Counted from the first letter of the stretch, positions 8,859 to 16,072 are shown. The stretch: 35,802 nt of DNA from JBBQER01 sp052148155 (GCA_052148155.1 JBKQIY010000234.1:1-35802), one strand, 5' to 3'. A program made the numbers and translations. Notes: generated by a model from the letters alone, not told the origin.

Positions 8859-8869
8859 CACACCGTGTG
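8859..8869. promoter_or_regulatory. Candidate TetR operator, palindrome 2
   Basis: CACAC-C-GTGTG is a perfect 11-nt inverted repeat, 29 bp centre to centre from the first palindrome and just upstream of the CAGACT hexamer preceding the TetR start. It does not share sequence with palindrome 1, so at most one of the two is likely to be the cognate operator. Confidence 0.3.
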
Positions 8870-8882
8870 GCAGACTGAATTC

Positions 8883-9614
8883 GTGGCAACGACCGCGAAG
8901 ACCGTGAGAGAGCGCGCTCGAGCTGAGCTCGTCGGCGCGATCAAGGCGTCAGCCCGCCGTCAGCTCGAGGCGAGCGGCGCGACTGCCCTTTCTTTGCGGG
9001 CGATCGCCCGCGAGCTCGAGATGGCGTCGTCGGCGATCTACCGCTACTTCCCGAGTCGCGATGAGTTACTGACCGCGCTCATCATCGACGCCTACGACGC
9101 GGTCGGCGAGATCTCCGAACGTGTCGACGAAGAACACGCGCACGATCGTCCCTCCGTACGGTGGCTGGCGGTGTGCCGGTCGATACGCGCCTGGGCGCAC
9201 GCCAACCCGCACGAATATGCGCTCGTCTACGGCTCGCCGATTCCCGGATACCGGGCGCCGGCCGACACTGTGGCGCACGCGAGCCGCGTCGCGCTCGTCC
9301 TGGCACGCGTGCTCCTCGACGGAGTCGCGGGTCGCGGACGGTCAACGGAAGTGGACCACGAAGACGTCGACCGCGCGTTTCACGACGCAGCATTACGCGA
9401 GCTGATGGCGGACGTGTCACCCGAAGTCGTGACGCGCAGTCTGATGGCATGGACTGAGCTTTTCGGCCTGATCAGCATGGAGCTTTTCGGCCATCTCGTC
9501 GGATCCGTGATCGACAACGACGCGTTCTTCGACCGTGCAATCGAGCTCATTGCCCGTTTCGTCGGCCTTCCCGAAGATCATTCCATGCGCGGTTCCACCA
9601 CGGGCGGCCGGTAG
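8883..9614 (+). CDS. TetR/AcrR-family regulator with WHG-type C-terminal domain
   Basis: A 243-residue regulator. The N-terminal TetR DNA-binding domain spans about residues 10-65 (SLRAIARELEMASSAIYRYF is its HTH). The C-terminal ligand domain contains RAWAHANPHEYALVYGSPIPGY, typical of the WHG-type TetR C-terminal family, and a second helical block to about residue 235. GTG 8883 is chosen because similarity begins there; the hexamer CAGACT ends 6 bases before it, compatible with a leaderless transcript. It is divergent from the epimerase, its most likely target. The inducer cannot be predicted. Confidence 0.9.
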   Translation: MATTAKTVRERARAELVGAIKASARRQLEASGATALSLRAIARELEMASSAIYRYFPSRDELLTALIIDAYDAVGEISERVDEEHAHDRPSVRWLAVCRSIRAWAHANPHEYALVYGSPIPGYRAPADTVAHASRVALVLARVLLDGVAGRGRSTEVDHEDVDRAFHDAALRELMADVSPEVVTRSLMAWTELFGLISMELFGHLVGSVIDNDAFFDRAIELIARFVGLPEDHSMRGSTTGGR

Positions 9615-9626
9615 CATCGAAGAGGA

Positions 9627-10289
9627 ATGGACGCGGTCAGAGTCGGGCCTCCTCGCTCCCACGTCGCGCTGGTCTGCGTCGCCGTCGTGGCAATGTGTGG
9701 TTGCAGTTCGGGCAGCTCGGCGAAGTCCGCGTCGACGCCGAGCACCGAGACGCGCGGTTCGTCGACCTCGGCACCGAAGCACTCGACGACGGAGTCTTCG
9801 ACGACCCGCCGCGCGGCCGGGTCGGGATCGACGGGATCGACGACGCAGACGACGACGCCGAGCGGTCCGCCGGCCACGACGCCTCCGACGACGCCGTCGA
9901 CAAACCCGATCGTGCAATCCGAAGTATCGAACGCCGAGCAGTTGGTGCGCAGCCGTGGCTTCACACCGACTGACATCAACGATTTCACGATGCCGCCACT
10001 CGACGGACTGCATGTGATCCTCGCAAACGCCACACAATCGGCCGACGGTCACACCGAGCAAGCCTTCTTCTTCGTGAATGGCCGCTTCATTCGGACCGAC
10101 GCCAGCCCTTCCGCCGGGATCCAACTTGCGTGGCGAAACAACACGACGATCGCCTTGAGCTACTCGGTCTACAAGGCCAACCAACCACTTTGCTGTCCGA
10201 CCGGCGGGGCGATGATCGTCCGGTACGAATGGACCGGAACCCAGCTGAAGGCGCTCGATCCGGTTCCGTCGGCGACTGCCCGCCGCTAA
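9627..10289 (+). CDS. LppP/LprE-like lipoprotein with Ser/Thr-rich linker
   Basis: A 220-residue predicted lipoprotein. A hydrophobic segment (residues 13-24) ends in VVAMCGCSSG, with the second Cys (MCGC) as probable acylation site. Residues about 28-95 are a Ser/Thr/Pro-rich linker. The folded C-terminal domain (about 98-215) includes AFFFVNGRFI, LCCPTGGAMIVRYEW and a final DPVPSATA. The CC-P-x-G and V-x-Y-x-W pattern resembles mycobacterial LppP/LprE proteins. It is likely exported and membrane-anchored, function unknown. It starts 12 bases after the TetR stop (AGAGGA just upstream), so it may be co-transcribed. A 6-bp hairpin follows. Confidence 0.75.
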   Translation: MDAVRVGPPRSHVALVCVAVVAMCGCSSGSSAKSASTPSTETRGSSTSAPKHSTTESSTTRRAAGSGSTGSTTQTTTPSGPPATTPPTTPSTNPIVQSEVSNAEQLVRSRGFTPTDINDFTMPPLDGLHVILANATQSADGHTEQAFFFVNGRFIRTDASPSAGIQLAWRNNTTIALSYSVYKANQPLCCPTGGAMIVRYEWTGTQLKALDPVPSATARR

Positions 10290-10334
10290 TCCGAACAAAA
10301 GCGCCCTCTCGAGGCTCATGACCGGTCCGGCGGG

Positions 10335-10353
10335 GCCGACAAGAGTCGTCGGC
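10335..10353 (+). terminator. Weak hairpin between lipoprotein and pseudopilin operon
   Basis: GCCGAC-aagagtc-GTCGGC forms a 6-bp perfect stem with a 7-nt loop between the lipoprotein stop (10289) and the pseudopilin start (10371). No U-tract follows. It is a candidate terminator or processing site only. Confidence 0.3.
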
Positions 10354-10370
10354 GCCAGTCAGCGGTTCGG

Positions 10371-10901
10371 ATGGGCGGCATGGAGGGTACGAGCGAGGCT
10401 CGCAGACCAAGGCATCGGCGTCGGTTTGGTGCTCGCGGAGAATCGCTGATCGAGGTGTTGATCACAGTCAGCATCATCGGTATCGGAGTCGTCGCGATCG
10501 TCACCTCCGTCGGTTCGTTGTTTCGGCTGTCAGGCATCAGCCGGGAAGAGTCGCAGGCAGACCAGCTGCTCGTCCGCTACGCCGAGAATCTGATCCCGGT
10601 GCCGTATCAGGCGTGCACCTCTGGCTCGACGCCGTACGCGGCCGCCGGGGTCTCGGCGATCCCGTCCACCAATCTGCCCGACGGCATCACCGTCGGCGCG
10701 CCCGGCACCGCCGCCGCACGCCCGAACGCGTTCGAACTCAGCATCAGCTCGGTCAGCTATTGGAACGGCGACCTGTCGCCGGCAACGTTTTCGGCGACGT
10801 GTCCGCCCAGCGATCTCGGGAGCCAAGAGCTCACGCTGCTCGTCCATGCCGGCGACGGTTCGCTCAATCGCACCATGATGATCGTGAAACGAGCGTCGTA
10901 A
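10371..10901 (+). CDS. Type IV prepilin/pseudopilin-like protein (PilV/GspI-like)
   Basis: A 176-residue minor-pilin-like protein. After a basic leader of about 23 residues comes RG|ESLIEVL followed by a hydrophobic helix (ITVSIIGIGVVAIV), the class III signal peptide cut by PilD-type prepilin peptidase. Position +1 would be Glu rather than Phe; the conserved Glu5 is present. The rest is a Ser/Thr-rich globular domain with two Cys (ACTSG, TCPPS). It is first of a four-gene set: its TAA overlaps the next ATG (TAATG). No assembly ATPase, platform protein or peptidase is in the window, so those must be encoded elsewhere. ATG 10380 is an alternative start. Confidence 0.82.
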   Translation: MGGMEGTSEARRPRHRRRFGARGESLIEVLITVSIIGIGVVAIVTSVGSLFRLSGISREESQADQLLVRYAENLIPVPYQACTSGSTPYAAAGVSAIPSTNLPDGITVGAPGTAAARPNAFELSISSVSYWNGDLSPATFSATCPPSDLGSQELTLLVHAGDGSLNRTMMIVKRAS

Positions 10902-11419
10902 TGGCCGGCAGGCGCGCGAGGTCGATGCACGGATTCACGCTCATCGAGCTGGTCATCGCAGTGACCGTGCTCGGATTGATCCTCGTCCCGCTGGCCGCGG
11001 CCTCGACCTTCTACATCACGAATGGGCAAGCAGCGACCGGAAGTTTTGCCGACGACACATCGATTCGGTCTGTGATCTCGCTGTTCACGACCGACGCCCA
11101 ATCCGAAGAAACCGTGACGGCGCCTGATCCCGCTCCGTGCGGGTCGTCCGCCAGCGCGCTCGTGACCTTCACGTGGACGGACGATGGCACGATCTTCCGG
11201 GCCTCATGGTCGACGCAGACCTCCGGCACGACGATGACACTCGTGCGTCAGCGCTGCACCGGAACCTCGTTGGTGTCGACGCTGCTCGTCGCCGACGTGC
11301 AGTCCCCGCCCACGGTGAGCTGCACACCGAACTGCGCGAACCCATCGATGGTCACGATCACCGGAACCGCCGCCAACGGCGCCGGATTCACGGTCTCGGG
11401 GACGCGGAGGCCGTCGTGA
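10901..11419 (+). CDS. Type IV prepilin/pseudopilin-like protein (PilW/GspJ-like)
   Basis: A 172-residue minor pilin or pseudopilin. A short basic leader (residues 1-11) precedes HG|FTLIELVIAVTVLGLILVPL, a textbook N-methylation and transmembrane/assembly helix with Glu5. A mostly beta globular part follows, with Cys residues (PCGSS, QRCTGT, SCTPNC) that could form disulphides outside the cell. Its ATG overlaps the preceding stop (TAATG) and its TGA overlaps the next GTG (GTGA), so translation is coupled. The order suits a PilV-PilW-PilX or GspI-J-K tip set. Confidence 0.85.
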   Translation: MAGRRARSMHGFTLIELVIAVTVLGLILVPLAAASTFYITNGQAATGSFADDTSIRSVISLFTTDAQSEETVTAPDPAPCGSSASALVTFTWTDDGTIFRASWSTQTSGTTMTLVRQRCTGTSLVSTLLVADVQSPPTVSCTPNCANPSMVTITGTAANGAGFTVSGTRRPS

Positions 11420-11880
11420 GACACCGCGACGAGGTGGGCGCCTCGTTGCTTCTCGCGCTCGTCTTCATCACGTCTTTAGGCTTCATGGCACTTATTTCTC
11501 TCAACATCGCCGAGTCTTCGTTCCGAGACGACGGGGCGAGTCAGGCCTTCAGAGCCGATGTCTACGGCGGTGGCGGCGCGATCGACGTCTACATCAACGC
11601 CATGCGGTCCACGCTGACCTGGGGACAAGACGGCAGTGCCTGCCCAAGCATGACGACGGTGCTCCCCGACACGCAGACCGTCACCGTCGACTGCACCCCC
11701 GTGACCGGCAGCGGCACCCTGATCGTCGGTGGTGCCGGCGCCCGCTCGAACCGGATCGTCGATCTCACCGCGACGATCAACAGCGATCAGGTGGCTTCGG
11801 CACGCGCCGAGTTCGTCGACGGCGGCGGGTCCTCGCCCGGATCCTCAGTCCTGATTCGGCACTGGATCACGGCCGCGTAG
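11416..11880 (+). CDS. PilX/GspK-like pilus tip component lacking Glu5
   Basis: A 154-residue protein from a GTG overlapping the previous stop by 4 nt. The N-terminus is short and charged (MRHRDEVG), then ASLLLALVFITSLGFMALISL, a pilin-type hydrophobic helix without the conserved Glu at +5. GspK/PilX proteins characteristically lack Glu5 and cap the filament tip; position and this feature support that role. The remaining about 115 residues form a small Ser/Gly/Thr-rich domain with two Cys (SACPSM, VDCTPV), much shorter than classical GspK. Assignment rests on context and N-terminal pattern. Confidence 0.72.
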   Translation: MRHRDEVGASLLLALVFITSLGFMALISLNIAESSFRDDGASQAFRADVYGGGGAIDVYINAMRSTLTWGQDGSACPSMTTVLPDTQTVTVDCTPVTGSGTLIVGGAGARSNRIVDLTATINSDQVASARAEFVDGGGSSPGSSVLIRHWITAA

Positions 11881-12042
11881 CCGCCAGGCCCGATCGGACG
11901 CGGCGTGCGGGGCCGGAAGGTTCGAACGTCGGCCGTGATGGCGGGCCGGACCGCCATTGCATCGAACGGTTGGACGTCACATCGCCGCGATTGGCTCTCA
12001 GCCACCCTGAATACAGCGCCGATACCCGGATTCGGACTCACC

Positions 12043-14103
12043 ATGGATGACCTTCTCCGACTCCGCACCTGGCTGCAGGATCACCGCCCCAGCGGCGTCG
12101 GTGGATTCTCGCTGGTCGAATTGTGTGTCGTGGTCGGCATCCTCGGCGTGATGTCTGGAATCGCGTCGCTCGCGGTCGGCGGATTCACCTCGGTGAGCTC
12201 GACGGTCAGCTGCCGCGCCGACGAGACACGATTGCAGCGCGCGGAGACGACGTTCTTCTTGCAGCAGGCTCGGTACGGGAGCGAGACCGAACTCGTCAGC
12301 GACGGTCTGCTCGGCAGCGCCTCCCAGCTCCACGGTGTGACGGTCGCCTCCTCGGCATACTCGATCTCCGAGGCGGGCCGGTGCATCGGCACGGGCACGG
12401 CGTACAACATCGCAGCGCCCACCGTGGGCACGACCGCCCAGTCGGGCGCCACCGTCGCGGTCATGAACGCTGACGGCACCGGCGTGTCGGGCGCAGTCGT
12501 GTCATATTCGCAAGGCAGCTGGACGACCATGGGCACGACCAACGCGTCGGGTCAGGTGAGCGCGCCGCTCGCGCCCGGCACGTACAACTTCCAAGTCGTG
12601 TGGGGCGGCACGACGAACACGCTCTCGGGCGTGAACGTGAAGGAGGGAACGCTGGTGACGTTCCCGACCGTGAAACTTGCCGTGACGCTCGCGAACACGT
12701 CCGGGCCCTTGTCGGGCGGCAGCGTCTCGGTGTTGAGCAGCGGCGGCTCCTCCTCTTCGATCGGGACCACCGGAAGCTCCGGAAACGTCACCGCCGAAGT
12801 GCTCCCGGCTTTCTACAACGTGACGATGACCTACGCAGGGCGTTCGACGACACAAACCAACGTCTCAGTGAGCTCGCCAACAACCGTCGCGTTCAACATG
12901 AACACGTTGACCGTGCAGCTGCTTTCGGCATCCGGCGCGGGACAATCGGGCGGAAGCGTCTCGGTCACGCCCGCCGGTGGTTCCACGTTCAGTCTGGGGA
13001 CGACCAACTCGTCCGGAATCGTGACCGCCACGGTGCTGGACGGCACCTACACGATCTCAATGACCTACAACTCGGCGACGTCGACCCAAACTGCGACAGT
13101 CTCGGGTGCCACGACGGTGACGTTCCAGCCGTCGACCGTGACGCTGCAGATGCTTGCGTCGACCGGTTCGGGTCTGTCCGGTCAGGACAGTGCGATCTGG
13201 TGGCGACCAACCGGCACGTCGAGCTGGTCGTTCGCCGGCTATCCGAACAGTTCCGGCGACGTGAGCATCTCCCTGCTGCAAGGCACCTATGACTTCGAGG
13301 CCCGTTGGTTCGGGACGTATCAGGTGCAGTCGGCGGTTGCGGTGTCGTCGAACATGACGGTGACGTGGCAGGCGTTCGCGGCGACGGAGTTCATGAGTGC
13401 GTCGAACGGTTCGGGTCTGTCGGGTCAGGACAGTGCGATCTGGGTGGAACCGACGGGTACGTCGAGCTGGTATTTCTCGGGTTATCCGAACAGTTCGGGT
13501 CAGGTGGTCCAGCAGTTGTTGGGCGGGACGTATGACTTCGAGGCCCGTTGGTTCGGGACGTATCAGGTGCAGTCGGCGGTTGCGGTGTCGTCCAATACGA
13601 CGGTCACGTTCCAAGCAGACGCGGTCACCCTCAGCCTGTTGTCTTCGACCGGTTCGGGTCTGTCGGGTCAGGACAGTGCGATCTGGGTGCGACCGACGGG
13701 TACGTCGAGCTGGTATTTCTCGGGTTATCCGAACAGTTCCGGCCAGGTCGTCCAGCAGCTGTTGGGCGGCAGCGACGACGTCCAGTTCCGTTGGCTCGGC
13801 ACCTACCAGGTTTCGTCAGCGAACGCGGTCAGCGGCGCGACCGCCATCACCGCAAATGCCGCAGCCTTGAACATCACCGCGCAGCTGGCCTCGAACAGCA
13901 GCGTCGTGTCGGGCGCGGCAACCTCCGTCAACACCGGCGGTGGCTACTTCTTCCTCGGCTACACCAATAGCAGCGGCCAGTACGCCGCTCAGGTGCTCGT
14001 CGGCACGGTCAGCGTGCAGTGCACCAGTTCGTCCCTCACCGGAACCAACAGCAACGTGTCCGTACCGGCCGGTGGCACGAGCACCACCGTGATGCTCCCT
14101 TGA
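12043..14103 (+). CDS. Repeat-extended type IV prepilin (pilin helix fused to seven beta-sandwich-like repeats)
   Basis: A 686-residue protein. Residues 1-21 are the leader, then GG|FSLVELCVVVGILGVMSG, a class III prepilin signal with Glu5 (Glu26) and assembly helix. About 35-132 is a pilin-like domain with Cys in SCRADE and GRCIGT. From residue 133 to the end lie seven tandem repeats of 75-82 residues. Each shows G-xxS-G, a TNSSG/PNSSG turn and a G-TY-F/V-xxxW strand pattern like carboxypeptidase-regulatory or Ig-like surface modules. Ordinary pilins have 120-250 residues, so this resembles an adhesin carried by a pilus subunit (inference). I chose ATG 12043 because the leader length is then normal; an in-frame ATG at 11938 and GTG at 11905 lie upstream. 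Confidence 0.82.
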   Translation: MDDLLRLRTWLQDHRPSGVGGFSLVELCVVVGILGVMSGIASLAVGGFTSVSSTVSCRADETRLQRAETTFFLQQARYGSETELVSDGLLGSASQLHGVTVASSAYSISEAGRCIGTGTAYNIAAPTVGTTAQSGATVAVMNADGTGVSGAVVSYSQGSWTTMGTTNASGQVSAPLAPGTYNFQVVWGGTTNTLSGVNVKEGTLVTFPTVKLAVTLANTSGPLSGGSVSVLSSGGSSSSIGTTGSSGNVTAEVLPAFYNVTMTYAGRSTTQTNVSVSSPTTVAFNMNTLTVQLLSASGAGQSGGSVSVTPAGGSTFSLGTTNSSGIVTATVLDGTYTISMTYNSATSTQTATVSGATTVTFQPSTVTLQMLASTGSGLSGQDSAIWWRPTGTSSWSFAGYPNSSGDVSISLLQGTYDFEARWFGTYQVQSAVAVSSNMTVTWQAFAATEFMSASNGSGLSGQDSAIWVEPTGTSSWYFSGYPNSSGQVVQQLLGGTYDFEARWFGTYQVQSAVAVSSNTTVTFQADAVTLSLLSSTGSGLSGQDSAIWVRPTGTSSWYFSGYPNSSGQVVQQLLGGSDDVQFRWLGTYQVSSANAVSGATAITANAAALNITAQLASNSSVVSGAATSVNTGGGYFFLGYTNSSGQYAAQVLVGTVSVQCTSSSLTGTNSNVSVPAGGTSTTVMLP
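12439..14100 (+). repeat. Seven tandem intragenic repeats; units 4-6 near-identical in DNA
   Basis: Units begin at 12439, 12685, 12916, 13147, 13387, 13633 and 13876. Aligned positions in units 4, 5 and 6 are spaced exactly 243 bases: the TCGGGTCTGT word recurs at 13168, 13411 and 13654. A 59-base block at 13291-13349 recurs at 13534. Units 1-3 and 7 are diverged. Confidence 0.9.
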
Positions 14104-14307
14104 CCATCCTTTCTGCGTACCTCTCTGTCTAAATCGTTCCTCTTCTCAGGCCGGATCAGACATAAACCCGAAGACCACGATCGTGCTGCGCGCCGCAAGC
14201 AGCTCCCGCCAGACAAGATTTTCCAGGTCTTTTGCGTCGCCGCGCCGGATCAGACCTGCTCGAATCGTGTGTAGAGGCAGAAACAACGTCGAAAAAAGAA
14301 CATTGTC

Positions 14308-14336
14308 TTGAAGTTCGAGCGGCGTGCGAGTACCCT
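14308..14336 (+). promoter_or_regulatory. Candidate promoter of the STAS gene
   Basis: TTGAAG (14308-14313), a 17-base spacer and TACCCT (14331-14336) fit a housekeeping promoter in an AT-richer patch. It would start transcription near 14343 and leave a leader of about 125 nt before the STAS gene. Confidence 0.4.
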
Positions 14337-14342
14337 CTGGAA

Positions 14343-14467
14343 CGACACGGAGGCCAGTCCCAAACCGTGTCGGACGGCGCAGAAATCCCATGGCGCAGTC
14401 CGGGAGCGTTGCTCCAGACCCTGGTAGCGCACGAGCGAATGTGTCTCGCCGATCAGGGTAGTTGCCG
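14343..14467 (+). promoter_or_regulatory. Structured 5' leader of the STAS gene
   Basis: The leader can form CGACACGG/CCGTGTCG (14343-14350 with 14365-14372), GGAGC-gtt-GCTCC (14403-14415), and ACCCTG/CAGGGT (14418-14423 with 14454-14459). The last pairing would hide the AGGG that serves as Shine-Dalgarno for the ATG at 14468. It matches no riboswitch class I recognise. The folds are read by eye, not calculated. The segment from 14104 to 14307 shows no secure gene. Confidence 0.3.
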
Positions 14468-14830
14468 ATGACTCTCACCGGACTCGCGCACAGCACGCGC
14501 GGTCGTTGTCGCCTCGTCGTGTCTGTGTCCGCCGAGCAAGACACGACCGTCATCGCGTTGCAAGGCGATGCAGACCTCGCCGCGCTCTCGGTCCTGGTCG
14601 ACCAGATGGCCGACGTGATCGCCGATCGTCAGGGTGCGGTCGTGATCGACCTCTCCGACACCGACGTGATCGATACCACCTGCGTCCGGGCGATCGGCCA
14701 GGTCGCACAATGGTTGGCGGGCAACGGCCGCTGCTTGACGATCCGCGCACCGTCGAGAATCGCCATCATGTCCTTCGCGACGTTGGGGTGGGCTGATCTC
14801 GTCGAGTCCGACCCAGAGATGCCGCGATGA
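14468..14830 (+). CDS. STAS-domain protein (anti-sigma factor antagonist-like)
   Basis: About 120 residues forming one STAS domain: strand VVSVSAEQDTTVIALQGDADLAAL, helix LVDQMADVI, strand AVVIDLSDTDVID, then TTCVRAIGQVAQWL. SpoIIAA/RsbV-type antagonists have D-S-S/T at the phosphorylated position; here it is D-T-T, so Thr may be the acceptor. The likely role is partner-switch control of an anti-sigma kinase; no kinase or sigma factor gene is adjacent. ATG 14468 is favoured over TTG 14462 because AGGG lies 9 bases before it. The stop overlaps the next start (ATGA). It follows the pseudopilin cluster by 364 bases and has its own candidate promoter. Confidence 0.78.
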   Translation: MTLTGLAHSTRGRCRLVVSVSAEQDTTVIALQGDADLAALSVLVDQMADVIADRQGAVVIDLSDTDVIDTTCVRAIGQVAQWLAGNGRCLTIRAPSRIAIMSFATLGWADLVESDPEMPR

Positions 14831-14964
14831 CGGTTTCGATGTTCGGGCCGGTCGTGCTCGTGGGCCTGATACCAGTGTCGATCGGCCCGACCTTGTTGGA
14901 GATGACCCGCCACCGGACGGCCGACACCAACACGCGAAGCGACAGTCGGCGTCGGATGCGCTGA
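14827..14964 (+). CDS. 45-residue single-pass membrane protein, unknown
   Basis: A short frame whose ATG overlaps the STAS stop (ATGA). It encodes a hydrophobic N-terminal half (about residues 4-24, FGPVVLVGLIPVSIGPTLL) and a basic C-terminal tail with several Arg. It ends 49 bases before a strong hairpin that closes the operon. Coupling to STAS and the single predicted membrane helix suggest a membrane anchor or partner for the STAS protein (inference). Family unknown. Confidence 0.45.
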   Translation: MTVSMFGPVVLVGLIPVSIGPTLLEMTRHRTADTNTRSDSRRRMR

Positions 14965-15013
14965 CGTCGCCCCAGTTCTGGACCGGTGCGGCCGATCGGC
15001 TGCGCTGTCCGCA

Positions 15014-15061
15014 CGGACCGACCTGGACGGAGATTCCCCCGCTCACGTCCAGGTCGGTCCG
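15014..15061. terminator. Strong bidirectional terminator hairpin
   Basis: CGGACCGACCTGGACG (15014-15029) pairs perfectly over 16 bp with CGTCCAGGTCGGTCCG (15046-15061), leaving a 16-nt loop. It lies between the convergent STAS/small-protein operon and the esterase gene (stop at 15072). No U-tract is needed for this position to act in both directions. Confidence 0.65.
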
Positions 15062-15071
15062 CTTCACGTCG

Positions 15072-16028
15072 TCAGCTGTTCGCGGCGAAGAACTTCCACA
15101 TCGCGGTGGTCGCGCTCACTTGCTTGGTGGTGAGACCGAGCGCGGTGATGTTGATGCTCGAACCGGGCCAGGTGTGCCCACCGCCCACGATGCGGTACAT
15201 CACGACCGGCACCGCGCAGCCGTTCCACGTCAAGCGAACGACCTGTGTGCCGAGGCGGGTTTCGGTCGGCCCGGGCGCACATCCGTTGTGCCGGGCCCAT
15301 AACGCCGCGCTGGTCTCCGCCGGCTGTACCGGCGTGCCGGACGCGCCGCCACCGACGTGACCGCCGTCGTAGGGCACGACCGGGTCCGCGGTGCCGTGGA
15401 AGATGATGATCGGACGGCGCCGCGCCTTGTCGCAAAGCGGCGGGAGGTAAAAGTCGGCGGAGACGAGTCCGAACCCTGCGAACGTCTCCGAGGCCTGACA
15501 GGCCAGCGACGCGGACATCGCCGCGCCGCTCGATATCCCGACCGCGTACGCGTGGGCGTGATCGACGCAGGCATCGAACGAAAGGGTTCGTACAATCGCG
15601 ACCGCGAAGTCGACATCGTCAAGCGTGCCGAGGAACCTCCACTGACGCACCGCGGCGTCGATGCCGTTTGGTGTCGCGACGACAAAGTCGAACCGGTCCG
15701 CCACCGGATCGAAACCGCTGTAGACGTCTTGCTGGTACATGTTGGACGTCGCGCCGTGGAAGTCAACGACGAGTCGCATTGCCGCCATCGGATGGGGCGG
15801 CATATGAACCAAAAACACGCGTTCGACGCCGTCGACGACGATGTGATGCGTCGAGGTTCCCGGGCCGTATCCGGGCGCCGGTCGACAGGGAGCCGCAACG
15901 GTAGTCGTCGCGGGAGCCGCGGCGGTTGTCGGCGACGACACCGAGTTGGTAGTCGAACTGCACGCAGCAAGCGGACTGAGCACCGCAACCGCCACGAGTG
16001 TCGCAAGCACGGATCTCCCGGAACGCAT
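15072..16028 (-). CDS. LpqC-like secreted lipoprotein esterase (PHB depolymerase family)
   Basis: An exported alpha/beta-hydrolase of 318 residues. The signal peptide (MRSGRSVLATLVAVAVLSPL) ends in the lipobox LAAC, then a Thr/Ser/Ala-rich linker. The catalytic domain has DFHGATSN (oxyanion region), GISSGAAMS (nucleophile elbow, GxSxG), HGTADPVVPY (Asp) and GGGHTWPG (His), the complete triad of the LpqC/feruloyl esterase/poly(3-hydroxybutyrate) depolymerase group. It probably hydrolyses short esters or polyhydroxyalkanoate outside the cell. ATG 16028 is chosen over 16061: it gives a compact signal peptide and lies 7 bases after TACGCT. The divergent DinG promoter overlaps this region. Confidence 0.85.
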   Translation of the reverse strand: MRSGRSVLATLVAVAVLSPLAACSSTTNSVSSPTTAAAPATTTVAAPCRPAPGYGPGTSTHHIVVDGVERVFLVHMPPHPMAAMRLVVDFHGATSNMYQQDVYSGFDPVADRFDFVVATPNGIDAAVRQWRFLGTLDDVDFAVAIVRTLSFDACVDHAHAYAVGISSGAAMSASLACQASETFAGFGLVSADFYLPPLCDKARRRPIIIFHGTADPVVPYDGGHVGGGASGTPVQPAETSAALWARHNGCAPGPTETRLGTQVVRLTWNGCAVPVVMYRIVGGGHTWPGSSINITALGLTTKQVSATTAMWKFFAANS

Positions 16029-16072
16029 CGACCGGAGCGTACGACGAACCGCTCCCGGCATACCGTGGTGGG
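16029..16072. promoter_or_regulatory. Overlapping divergent leaderless promoters of esterase and DinG-like helicase
   Basis: Plus strand: TACCGT (16061-16066), six bases, then the helicase ATG at 16073. Minus strand: TACGCT (16041-16036), seven bases, then the esterase ATG at 16028. The two -10 elements are about 20 bp apart, so the promoters could interfere with each other. Confidence 0.45.

Noticed and set aside
8568..8882. N-terminal extension of the TetR gene by 105 codons.
   Set aside because: It overlaps the divergent epimerase gene and the operator region; TetR similarity starts right after GTG 8883.
14280..14345. tRNA-like segment (GTTCGAGC) in the STAS upstream region.
   Set aside because: The flanking bases do not form a T-stem and no acceptor or anticodon arm is present.
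14146..14553. Minus-strand frame of 135 codons opposite the STAS leader.
   Set aside because: No recognisable domain or ribosome site, and it overlaps the STAS coding start. The leader explanation fits better.
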